Source of the DNA: Gaeumannomyces sp. JS-464
Lineage: Eukaryota; Ascomycota; Sordariomycetes; Magnaporthales; Magnaporthaceae
DNA: 64,000 nucleotides
Reading direction: 5' to 3'
Assembly (NCBI GenBank): GCA_002197995.1
Contig: NGZR01000001.1
Span: forward strand, 7,130,001-7,194,000
This document shows, one piece after another, positions 20,157-31,655 of this stretch. Each line of letters begins with the position of its first letter. Position 1 is the first letter of the stretch. The notes beneath the pieces are model-generated. The model was not told where the DNA came from. It saw nothing but the letters and a program-made list of their open reading frames with translations, and did no database searches. Made by a program: the position numbers and the translations under genes.

Positions 20157-23100
20157 ACCTTTTTTGAATTTACCAATTTTTGGCATTGCGCTGTTAATGC
20201 ACACTGCCAAATTGCATACAAATCCTTAACACCCGCCAATTAGCGACCTAATACCAATAACCACGCCCGCTAACGGCGTTGGCGACGGCAACATGCCGTT
20301 GCCAACAGCCCCCCTTTCGGCCAATAGGGTGGCGCGCGCCTTCCTCGTCGGCCCAACGGCCCGGAAAAACGCGTCGCTGCCACCCGGGCTTTCCCGCGCG
20401 TTAGCGCACCCGACCACGCCGTCCCCGTTGCGGAATTCGCAACACCCAATAGGGCTTGTTTAGGGCCAGGAAGGCACTTACGACGGCAATACCGGCACAG
20501 GTGCCTTTTTCCTTTTTTTTCCCCTTTTTTCCCACCCCCGGCCTACGCGCCCACCCTTCGGGTCGGCTGCGGCGGCCGCGGAGGAAATTGTTACGAGTTA
20601 CAGCCGCAAGTAACAGCAAACGGCTTTAATTTGCACAACCCTCGCCCGCTTTATCGACGCCGGCATCGCTTCCTTCCCACTGGAGGCAATCCCCGAAGTT
20701 AACGGCTGGAAGGATTGTTTTATCGAATACGCTAAACAAGCCTTTTTCGGCCTGCCAACGCCGGCCCAAAGGGAAAAAAACCCTACGGGCCCCGGAACCT
20801 TACGCGCCTAACCCGCAACGCCCGCCCCCGACCACTTACGCGGCGGCGGCCCGAACAGGGCTCCAGCAGCCAGCAACCCGCACAGGCTTTAAAAACCGTG
20901 CACCCGGGAGCCCCGCCCTCCCGCCCGGCCCAAAGCCGATTTCCGGGTTTTTGTTAAAATCCCGGAGGAAAAACAGGCTTGGGCCAACCAACAAACGGGT
21001 TTTAGTATTCGCAAAGCCCTTGCCGATAGCAACCTGCCGTTTACGACAGCCGACGTCCCGGAAGCTTATCGAACCCCTACTAGGTTTGTGCTAAAAGCAA
21101 AAACGGCGGATATCAAAGCCGGCTTTTGCAATATCGATCCGAATTAGGCCGTTTATATAACGCCGAAAGGATCGAAAAGCCGAAATTGGTTTAACTACGT
21201 GATTTCGAATGCCCCACGTTTTAACGAACGGCCTCGGACAAAGCGTCCCGGTATCGAAAAAGCTGGTCCGGGAAGTCGAAGCCAAATAGGGCTAAAGCTA
21301 GTAAGCGTTAAGCCTTTCGGGGCCGGCGCTAATTACTAAAAGCGTATATTATGGATTATATCCTTTTACACGCGCGTAACCGGGTTTAAGCTTTAAAGGA
21401 TTACGTTTTTTTCACGCCGCGTATAACGACACCCGCCGGTTACGCAATATACCCCCGGCTGCCACGGCTTTCACGTGGCTCGCAATTGTGCCCGGGATAA
21501 GTGCTTTCGGTGCGGGAAAATGAACGACGGCCGGCACGCATCGCCGTGCACGGCCCTTCCGCAATGCGCAAACTCGGGCCCGTACTTAGCCGACCACCCG
21601 AATTGCTTTATAAAGCCTGTACGGGTAAACGGAGTGCTAAACATTTAACTCGTAAAGAAAAAGCGCGGTTAAAATTAGGGCATAAGCTTACCGGGCGGCG
21701 GTAAAAAAGGTGGAAGCCGCCGCTGCCGCCGCCACCGCCGCGGCCGCCGCGGCCGCCACCGCCAACGCCCTTCTGCAACCGCGGTTACTACGGACAATTC
21801 CGTTGTAACCGTTACCGCTAATGATCCCGCGGCCGGTACCGGTAACGCCGCTGCTTCCGTTACCCCGCCGCCGCCGCCGTTCCTGCCGCTGCTGCTACCG
21901 CCGACGCTGCCGAGGTAAGCCCGGCAAATCCGCTGGCCCCCGAGGGCGCGGCCCGTACGGCCGGCAAGGGAAGGCACCCTGCCAAAAGGCTTAGGGTTAG
22001 TTTTAACAACCAATACGAAGTACTGGCGGATATGGAACTGGACCTCCCCGAGCCCGAAAGGGCTATCGAAATAACCGAAAACCCCTTGGAGGAAACCGAC
22101 GGTACCGCCGGCCAACAACCTTAGGGCCAAAGCCCCCAATACACCAACGCCGCTTTTACGTATGCCAGCAGCCAACCGGATACAACAAACGCATGGCAAT
22201 AGGGCCCGGCGCCCGGGGCTTCGCCCCGAACGCCGTGCTTTAACCGCCGCCCAAACGAACGTTCGACGTAGCTGGGAAGCGGGGGCTACTTTACTCCAAC
22301 TATCTTAAAGCCAAAATATCGACGTGGTGCTAATGCAGGAGCCCCCTAGCGCGTGGAAAAAAAAGCTTATGCTTTGCACCCACCCGTCGTACGAGCTATT
22401 TACTCCGGTAAATAGCTAGCACGACCACCAAACCAAGCCTCGGGTAATAACTTACGTACGGGGACTCGGGGTTTCGGCTCGTAGCGGACCGGCCGGCAGG
22501 CAACACCCGGGACATCCTTTGGCTTACCGTCGCCAGGTGCACCTTCGTTAACGTGTATAGGCCTCCAGGGGACCCTTCGGAACCCTCGTTAAACCTTTTA
22601 CTACGTTAGCGCCCAACGGCAAAATGCATTATAGCTGGAAATTTTAACGCAAGGTTTCCGGCGTGGGATCCGGTTAAGAGTAATAGGAATAAGGGCCAGG
22701 ATATAGCCCAATAGGCTAATACCTATAACCTCCTCCTACTTACCGACCCAGGCTAACCTACGCACAACGACGAGGGCGTTTTGGATTTTACCTTTTCCAA
22801 CGCCCTTTTAGCAACAGCGGAAATCGACCTTTCGCTAGCAACCGATTCGGACCACCGCTCGATACGGATCGAAATTCCTAACCGCAATTTCGTTCCGGAC
22901 TGCCGGCGTATTACGCTACTAAACGATAAACTACCGTTTTTCGCAAACGCGGTAGCAACGGGGGCCGGCAATTTGCCACCATTTACAAACCCAGGCACTG
23001 CGGAACACCTGGATAAACGGCCGAAGCATTAACAAACTTATTAAAAAATGCGTTAATAGCTTTCGGCCGGGGCCTAAAGCCAAAAGAAAAGGCCAACCTT

Positions 23101-26100
23101 AGTGGAACGAAAAGTGCGCCAACGCCCAACGGGACTTTGCAAAAGCTATGGGAAACGGCGGGCCTTTTACGGCCGAAGCCCGTGCTTTAAAAGCAACGGT
23201 TCGGACGGCTAAAAGACAGCATTAGGCCAGCGTGCTAAAGGAAATGGATTCCCCGAAAGCGCTATACCGTGCTGTAAAGTGGCATAAACTTACACCCGCT
23301 ATACGGCTTCCCCCGTTAAATATTAACGGGGAGGTTATAATAGCCCCAAAGGATAAAGCGGAAGCATTAAGCCGCAAGATCCTCCGTAAGTTTACGGCGG
23401 AAAACGACTTACAAAAGAACCCGTTACAGCAAAGGCTACCTAAAAGACCGCACAACTCCCGTAAAACCCCCACGTCCTTTTAAAGGAAGGAAATGCACCG
23501 TTGGCACGGCAAACACGGCCCCGGGCGTCGATTCCCTAACGGTTAAGCTACTTACAGCGGCGTGGCCGGCAATAGGGGAATACGTTAGGGCCTTTTTCGA
23601 GGCTTGCTTAGGGCCGGGCACCACCCAGCCCCTTTCCGCACAGCGGAAGTGGTTATGCTAAAAAGCCGAATAAAACGGATTTAACGACCCAAAATCCTAC
23701 CGCCCGATAGCTTTACTCCCGTGCTTAGGGAAAGGGCTGGAACGGCTGGTGGCTTCGCGGATGGCATCCCTCGCATTACAACACGGGCTTATACCCCGCA
23801 ACACGCCGGGGCTACCCCGAAAAAGGCCGCCATCGATTTAACGGCATGCGTGGCCCACGAGGTGGAACGGGCCTTCCAAAAGCATAAAACGGCCGCCCTC
23901 GTTACCATGGATGTACAAGGGCTTTCGACGCCGTACTTCGCCGGAGCTCTTTAAAGGCTTTAAACCAAGGCTGGGATCCAACGTTAGTACGATGGGTATC
24001 ATCTTTTGCAGGAAACAGGGTGGTTAAAGTGCGTTTGGAGGACGCCACGGCACCCCTTTTTTCCCCGGACTGCGGGCTACCCCAAGGGTCACCGGCGTAC
24101 CGGTCCTATTTATGCTTTATATGGCCGAAATCCTACCCAAAGCAAAAGCGATTAGGTACGGATACGCGGACGATATAGGCATTTGCGTAACGGGTAGCAC
24201 TCCGGAGGAGTGCTCCCGTAAAGCAGGGGCTACGGTTACGGAAATCCTACGTTGGGGCAGGGCTAATAAGGTTGCTTTCGACCCGGGGAAGTGCGAGCTT
24301 ATGCATTTTTCCAACGGAGAAATCCCACAACCCCAGCGGTTACGGCGGAGGGCTTACCATACAACAAGCTACAGGAGCTTTACGGTGGTTAGGGGTCCTT
24401 TTCGACCAAAGGCTTAATTTTAAAGCCCACGTGGAAAACAGGGCTGCAAAAGCCCAAAGCGTTGCCAACCACCTCCGAAGGCTTACGAATTCGATAGGGG
24501 GATACCGGCACATTCGGTTTACAAAGCCGTACAACGGTTATAATCCCTACGGCTTTATACGGGCCGAGGTATAGGGTAAAACTAAACCACACCCGTACAA
24601 GCCGGCACAACAGCAAATTATCCGCCAAGGCCATTTAATCGATCGGGTCGATAAAGCCTTAACCGCGTCCCTTAAGGCAGTGGTCCCAGCTTGGAAAACC
24701 ACACCGATAAACGCATTGCATTACGAATCCGGCATCCCAGGCGCCCAGGCGCTTTTGGAACAAGCCCGCCTCCGTTTTGCGGCCCGTATAAATACGGTTC
24801 CGGAAGAACACCCCCTGGCCGCAGCGGCCAAGCCGGCCCTTAACGCCCGAGGGCCTAGGGCAGGCTTACCCGGCAGGCTTGCAACCTTTGCAAAGGACGG
24901 CCGGACTTTTCCGGCTTGCACCCGCCCGGCCTACCTCCCTTATAAATATACGGGGCTTACGGTGGCCATACAAGAAAAGCAAGCAGCCGCTAAAGCATTT
25001 ACGGCGTGGCTTTGCACCCTCCCACCCACCGACGTTATAATATATAGCGACGGGTCCAAAGCAGAGAACGGAGCAGTTGGATACGGCTGGGTAATATACC
25101 AAGCCGGCCAACGCAAACTTTCCGGGCACGGCCGGCTGGCGCATCCCGCGGAAGTATTCGACGGCGAGGCGGAAGGGGCCCGGATGGGCCTCCGTAAAGC
25201 CGTTTGGAGCTTCCGCAATTGCACTTTCCACTTGTGCCTCGATAACACCTCGGCGGCCAACGGCTGTTTAAGCACGGCCCCTGATAGTTCACAAGGGGCC
25301 TTTAAAGAAATCCATTGCCTTATGGATAAACACCAGGTATACGTACGCTGGTCCCCGGGCCATATGGGAATCCCCGGAAACGAAGAGGCAAACGCCGAAG
25401 CAAAGTTGGGATCGGCCCTGCCAATACCCCAACATTTTAAACCAACGGTGGCCGGAGTAAAGGCTTTAGCCCGGAAAACGGCCCGGGACGCCCGGAACGC
25501 ATGGTTTAAGGACAACTTTCCGGATCGGTATAAGGCTATAGGCCTCCCGCCGGCACCACAACATACGCCCGAAGCGTTGCAGCTGCACCGGAGGGTACTG
25601 CAACGGCTAATAGCCGCACGCACCGGTCACGGGGATTTCGACTGGTACCACCGAAAGTTCCAGCACGAAGACGATAACCCGTGCCGCTGCGGAAGAAACA
25701 AATCCCCTTCCCACCCTGTATTTTGCAGGTTGGCTAAAACGGCAGAAAATGGCCTATAGCGGACCCCTCCCGGCTTCCGACAGGCCCGGATATTGGAAAC
25801 GGCTACTTCAAAAGCCTTTCCTTTTTGCTTCGTTCGCCGAAGCTACCAATTATTACACTATCGCTGGACGATAACAACAGGGCCTAAAAAGCCCGTACAT
25901 CCTTTTCCTTGTTCTCCTACACCTTTTACCTTTTTCCTTTGTACCACCAGGACTAACAGTAGGCTCGTTGGTCCCCCGCACCTCCGGCCGGGCCCTGGGG
26001 GTCCCGAGGACCTTCCAGCCTAAAACCCGGCCCCACCCCTTTACCGGCATACTCGCCGGCCGAACGCACTACTACCACCCGCAGCGCTTTACAACGCCCT

Positions 26101-26344
26101 GGCGTATATATATACGCCCTACCGCCGATTGCCCGCTCACTAACAAGGAGCGCTGGAACGCGGCCCGACCTTCGTGTGCCTTCGGGTTTAATTCTGCTAG
26201 CCGCCGGATAGCAACATGTAGCCTAATGTTTAGCTTAGGTAGCGCTAGCACGTCATATGCCCCTTGGGAGGCAGGGACTGGTAGATCCCGACTTACTGAC
26301 GTTAAATATACTCACTCACTCACTCACTCTCACTCACTCACTCT
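20157..26344 (+). mobile_element. LINE copy D, full-length Tad-like retrotransposon, best preserved
   Basis: It begins right at the end of copy C's tail with no spacer and ends in (ACTC)n (about 26310-26344). It has the same order as copy C: ORF1 with Cys motifs (about 21500-21640) followed by a very GC-rich Ala-coding stretch (about 21715-21920); endonuclease (SDHRSI, about 22850); RT with YADD (24163-24174); RNase H. RNase H and the C-terminus form the longest open frame of any copy here (24680-25759). ORF1, endonuclease and N-terminal RT are frameshifted. The copy is less transition-mutated than A, so it is probably younger. Confidence 0.9.
24680..25759 (+). pseudogene. LINE D ORF2 C-terminal part: RNase H and Cys motif
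   Basis: A 359-residue open frame, the 3' part of a broken ORF2. The RNase H active-site residues are visible in order: Asp in VIIYSDGSK, Glu in DGEAEGARMG, Asp in LCLDNTSAANG and the WSPGHMGIPGNEEAN block. Near the end is CRCGRNKSPSHPVFC, a Cys/His cluster typical of the end of such polyproteins. The RT domain lies upstream in other frames, so this frame cannot yield a complete ORF2 protein. Confidence 0.85.
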
Positions 26345-27081
26345 TTTTAGGAGTGGGCGCTTGCCAGCTACGCCTGGAGCCTGGATCCAGGCAGTAAGCT
26401 TTAAGCCTGGAACCAAACGGGTTCAGGGGCATAAAGTGTGGGCACTGCCGCCTTACTTGTGGCAAGTTTACCCGAGTGCATAAAAATGCCAAGCGCTAGC
26501 TCAGGCTGGCACTTAATCCAGATTTGGGGGCAAAAAGTTTTCGGGGCAGAATATTGAGGTAGGCATTGACTGGGTTGTTCTTTTTTTTTTTTGCACGAGG
26601 CTAAAGCGGGGCCCATTGCGTGTTGTGGGCTGTTTGATGTTGAACTCCAATTTACTGGACCCAGGAGTGTTGCCGGCTGTTGTTGCCCCGTCAACCAGGG
26701 GTTGCAAGGCCTACAACAAAAAATGCGGTGCGTGGGGCGGCAACCTCACCTAGCCACAGCGATCCGGCTCGTCCGACCCTAACTCAATGCAGCTGTGACG
26801 ACGTAAGAAGGCAGCCTCTCCAGAATTCGATCCCGAGATCCTATTGTTTTCGCCCATTGTCAACCACCGCTCCGCGTTACAACGTGCGCAGGTGCGCAGC
26901 TCCTCTCACCGCTGCGCACACGAAGCAGCCTCCTCGCAGCAACCATCGACGCCAACCACGCAACACGGACAGACTGCGTACAGGTGCGACGCAGTGTCTC
27001 ACGGCGTCTCGCTTGTCTGAGCGCCCAACATTCCTCAGAGCCGCCCCGACTGCCCGCCCTCAAAACCAGCTGGTCGTCCAG
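26345..27081. other. Non-coding interval, 5' region of the chitin synthase gene
   Basis: Unique sequence between the LINE D tail and the chitin synthase start. It has a poly-T run (about 26580-26592) and pyrimidine-rich sequence closer to the gene, as in many fungal 5' leaders. No gene is supported. Confidence 0.5.
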
Positions 27082-30000
27082 ATGGACGGACCACGCACTC
27101 CCGGGAGGGAAGCTCCTCCCGACTACAGCCTCCCCGGCTACGACGATGACCGCAACGACCTCGTCCCAGGACTAGGTGGCAACGGCGCCGCTGTTCGACT
27201 GCTGACTTCCATCGACGAACCCATATCAGATCGCAGACAGTATGTGACCCCAGCGCATCCAACTCCAGCAACAAGTCGGCTCAGGAAAGAGCTCTCGCCC
27301 TCACCGCTACATGTTGTGAAGCCTCCAGCGACGGCCAAAACACAGGCGGCGTCGGCAGCAAAGTCCCCGTTGTCGCAGCAAGTGTCGACTCCGGAGTTCA
27401 TCGCTGCGCTGAAGAAGCAGGAGGAGGCCAAAACGCCCCGGACACCGGCCTTCCCCGCGGCCGTCAGGTTCAAGGAGCCTGCCACCGCTGCCGCGGGCGA
27501 CGCGACCCCGGGCCCACAGCGCAGGGCCAGCACCAGTGGGCTCCCACAGCGGGCGCGGACGGTGAAGCTGCAGAAGAAGAGGAGCATGACCAACGCGGAG
27601 GCGGATGGCCAGATATCGTCTTGCCTCCCGACCATCCCGAGGGCCGCTCCCCGCGGATGGACTCGCGCTTGCTCAAGAAGTCGACGAGCGAGCCGGGCCG
27701 GTCTGGCGGTAACGACCATGGGCGCCGACAAGGACCAGCAGCCCAGGGCCAAGCGCAGGCCTCTGTCCCTCCTGCTACTCTAGCCGTCGTCTCCCCACCG
27801 AGTGCATCTCGCATCCCAGTTCCAATAGATACAGCCCCTGCAGCAACTCCTAACAGTAATAGTACCCGACCGAGAGGACGCTCCTACCAGCCCTCCGTCA
27901 GCTCCTCTCATTCGCGACGGTCTTCCATCATCAACCCGCCTAGCATGCCGCCCCCAGACACATCGTCGTACGTCTCGTACCAGAGCGGGACAAGTCCGAC
28001 ACTACCATGGACGCCCTCCCATGTCAGCAGCGCCTATGCCCCGGACGACTACCGGCATCCGGCGGCCAGGGCGCCGCAGTACGAGCCCGCAGACCTCAAC
28101 GGCAGCCCACGCCCGGGCACGCCGTCGTCGCAGTACGGCGGAAGCCCCAGGCGGCCGCTGCCTCCGGCGCCGCTGTTCTCGAATGGCATGCGGTCGTCGA
28201 CGTTCGCCGACGACGCTACCGTGTCCATTCCATTGTCGGATGTGGACGACGTGTTTGGGCCCGGGGAGTCGGACGTCAGTGACGCGCGCACGCAGTACTA
28301 CCAGGACCAGCGCGGATCGTACGCCGGGCACTCGCAGGTCACTCTCAACGACGACGACAGTCTCGACGACGATCACGTGCGCGAAGGCTTCAGTGCGGTG
28401 AGCGGCAGCGGCATGGGCGGCGGCGGGATGCGTGGCGGTGGCAACGATGACGAGTTCAACGAGAAGCACTACGGGCCGGCGCCCGAGGGCAAGCAGGAAC
28501 GCCGTGGTGTGCGCGAGGTACAGACGAGTCGCAAGGAGGTGCAGCTGATCAACGGCGAGCTGGTGCTCGAGTGCAAGATCCCGACGATCCTGTACAGCTT
28601 CCTGCCGCGGCGCGACGAGATTGAGTTCACGCACATGCGCTACACGGCTGTGACGTGCGACCCGGACGACTTCGTGGACCGCGGGTACAAGCTGCGCCAG
28701 AGCATCGGACGCACGGCGCGCGAAACGGAGCTTTTCGTGTGCATCACCATGTACAACGAGAACGAGTACGACTTCACGCGCACCATGCACGCCGTCATGA
28801 AGAACATTGCCCACTTCTGCAAGCGCTCCAAGTCGCGAACCTGGGCGAGAATGGCTGGCAGAAGATCGTCGTCTGCGTCGTGTCGGACGGTCGCGAGAAG
28901 ATCCACCCGCGCACTCTCGACGCCCTCGCCGCCATGGGCGTCTACCAGCACGGCATTGCCAAGAACTACGTTAACCAAAAGGCCGTGCAGGCCCACGTCT
29001 ACGAGTACACCACCCAGGTCTCGCTCGACTCGGACCTCAAGTTCAAGGGTGCCGAGAAGGGTATCGTGCCGTGCCAAATGATCTTCTGTCTCAAGGAGCG
29101 CAACCAGCGCAAGCTCAACTCGCACCGCTGGTTCTTCAACGCTTTTGGCAAGGCTCTAAACCCTAACGTCTGCATCCTGCTCGATGTCGGCACCCGCCCC
29201 GGCGGCAATTCGCTCTATCACCTGTGGAAGGCCTTCGACACCGACTCCAACGTGGCCGGCGCTTGCGGCGAGATCAAAGCAATGAAAGGTAAGTGGGGGT
29301 TAACCTGCTCAACCCGCTGGTGGCGTCGCAAAACTTTGAGTATAAATGTCCAACATCCTGGACAAGCCCCTCGAATCCGTCTTTGGCTACATCACGGTGC
29401 TTCCCGGAGCCCTCAGTGCGTACCGCTACCACGCCCTGCAGAACGACTCCACCGGTCACGGCCCGCTCAGCCAGTACTTCAAGGTGAAACCCTGCATGGC
29501 CAGCACGCAGACGTCTTTACAGCCAATATGTACCTGGCGGAGGACCGTATTCTCTGTTGGGAGCTTGTGGCAAGCGGGACGAGAGATGGGTTTTGAAATA
29601 CGTCAAGGGCTGTACAGGAGAGACTGATGTGCCAGGTAAGCCTCTGTCATCTTGAAATCCTTATCTGTTCGTCTTGCAAATGGCCGCTGACATGAATCAT
29701 CTCACAGACACCGTCCCGAGTTCATCTCGCAGCGACGTCGTTGGCTCAACGGTGCCTTCTTCGCTGCCATCTACTCGCTCGTCCACTTCCGCCAGATCTG
29801 GGCTACAGATCACACGCTAGCACGCAAGATCCTGCTCCACATCGAGTTCATCTACCAGCTCCTCAACGTCATGTTTACCTACTTCTCGCTCGCCAACTTC
29901 TACCTAACCTTCTACTTCGTCGCCGGTGGTCTCGCCGATCCGCGTATCGACCCCTTCGGCAACCACGTCGGGCTCTACATCTTCACGATACTGCGCTACA

Positions 30001-30942
30001 CCCTGGTCCTTCTCATCTGCTCCCAGTTCATTTTATCGCTAGGCAACCGACCTCAGGGCGCCAAACGGCCTTATATGGTCTCCATGATCATTCTTAGCGT
30101 CGTCATGCTTTACACCACCTTTGCCACCTTCTACATTGTCGTCAAGCAGCTTACGGACCCGCAGAACAAGGACGACCTGAAGATGGGTAACAACGTCTTC
30201 ACGAACCTTATCGTATCCATGGCCTCGACTGTCGGCCTCTACTTCCTCATGTCCTTTATGTACCTCGATCCATGGCACATGTTCACGTCCACGGCCCAGT
30301 ACTTCCTGCTGCTCCCCTTCTACCTCTGCACCCTACAGGTCTATGCCTTCTGCAACACACATGACGTCACCTGGGGTACCAAGGGTGACAACGTCATGAA
30401 GACAGATCTGGGCGGCGCCGTCGGAAAGGGCTCGACGGTCGAGCTCGAGATGCCGTCGGAACAGCTAGACATCGACAGCGGCTACGACGAGGCGCTCCGC
30501 AACCTCCGCGACCGCGTCGAGGTCCCTCCTACCGCGCCGTCCGAGGCGCAGCTGCAGGAGGACTACTACAAGTCGGTCCGCACCTACATGGTGGGTGTCG
30601 TGGATGATCGCCAACGGAATCCTGGCCATGGCCGTCAGCGAGACCTACAGCGAGAAGGGCATCGGCGACAACTACTACCTGCGCTTCATCCTGTGGAGCG
30701 TGGCCGCCCTGGCCTTGTTCCGCGCCCTGGGCAGCACCACCTTTGCCATCATCAACGTCATCAACATGGCCGTCGGGCCGCGTCCGCCTCAGTCTCAAGC
30801 TTCCCCCTTGGCTCGCGGCTCCCGCGGCGCCGGCAGCAGGATCGGCGCCAGCAGCGTCCTGGGCGGCGGCAGCGCCGTCAGCAGCGGCATCAGCGCTGGA
30901 AAGTCTTGGATCAGCGATAAGATGAGCAAGCTGCGCAGATGA
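27082..30942 (+). CDS. Chitin synthase, class I type (Neurospora chs-3 / Aspergillus ChsC group)
   Basis: Plasma-membrane glycosyltransferase (GT2) making chitin from UDP-GlcNAc. The blocks read: disordered Ser/Pro-rich N-terminus; [15 protein letters not shown] region; [21 protein letters not shown] (about 29540-29554); QRRRW (29730-29744); several C-terminal membrane segments; WGTKGD (about 30372-30389). One intron, 29636-29707. The frame breaks about eight times, at 27612-27625, 28843, 29295, 29344, 29483, 29572, 29714 (one base missing each) and 30593 (one extra G). Between breaks the protein is highly conserved, so sequence error is likelier than decay. After correction exons give about 1264 residues from ATG 27082. 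The in-frame ATG at 27945 would give about 976, closer to the family. Confidence 0.9.
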
Positions 30943-31655
30943 AAGAGTGAGAGAGATGAACGAAACAAGACCCTTCTATGAGCATGATAGCGTCTGTGCT
31001 CTTTATTTTTTTTCGGTCACATCTGGTTGCTTCATGTCATGTAGGTTTTGCGTTTTTTTTATTTTTTTATTTTACAATTGATGGGTTCGGGTGGCGTTCA
31101 GTGCGGGAAATGTACTTGATACCACGGCATTTCTTTCTTTCTTGTCCAAGCTAATGCACTTCCGAAAAGTGGTATGCCACTCGGGGTGGGAACGATCAAA
31201 CAGGGGGGAAATATATGATGAATGGGTTGGGCGGATTAATGGGTTTGCTTTTATTGTTATGCAACGGGATTTCATGAGTGAGAGAGGCGTCTTTGGGTCG
31301 GATGAAAACCAGGCGAACCGACCTAGTAAGCAACTCATCCTGTTAGACAGATAGAAAGGGAAACAAAAGATGTCTCCCCGTTGGCAATGTTTGATTCACA
31401 CTAATTCACCAACCGGCATCTCTGCTGTGACAAGCTATATCTTTAAATCCAACGTAAACATTTTATCTCCAATCATTTCGGCCAATATCGAATACCACAG
31501 TAAAGTATGCTCTCGACTCTTGCAGAACACGATTTGTCTCAGTAGCTTTTGTGGATAAATAAATAATGACGCCTAAAACTGCCTATTTCCAACGGTATGC
31601 AAATTTGTACATTTTCATAAATGTTAGACTTCCAATAGTTGTCCTACTCCTCTGT
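30943..31655. other. Convergent 3' intergenic region
   Basis: AT-rich sequence with T runs (about 31006-31070) between the ends of the chitin synthase and sulfite reductase genes. It presumably holds both 3' UTRs. No ORF is supported. Confidence 0.5.

Noticed and set aside
27621..29596. Two or three separate genes in the chitin synthase region
   Set aside because: The overlapping ORFs are consecutive pieces of one protein divided by one-base slips.
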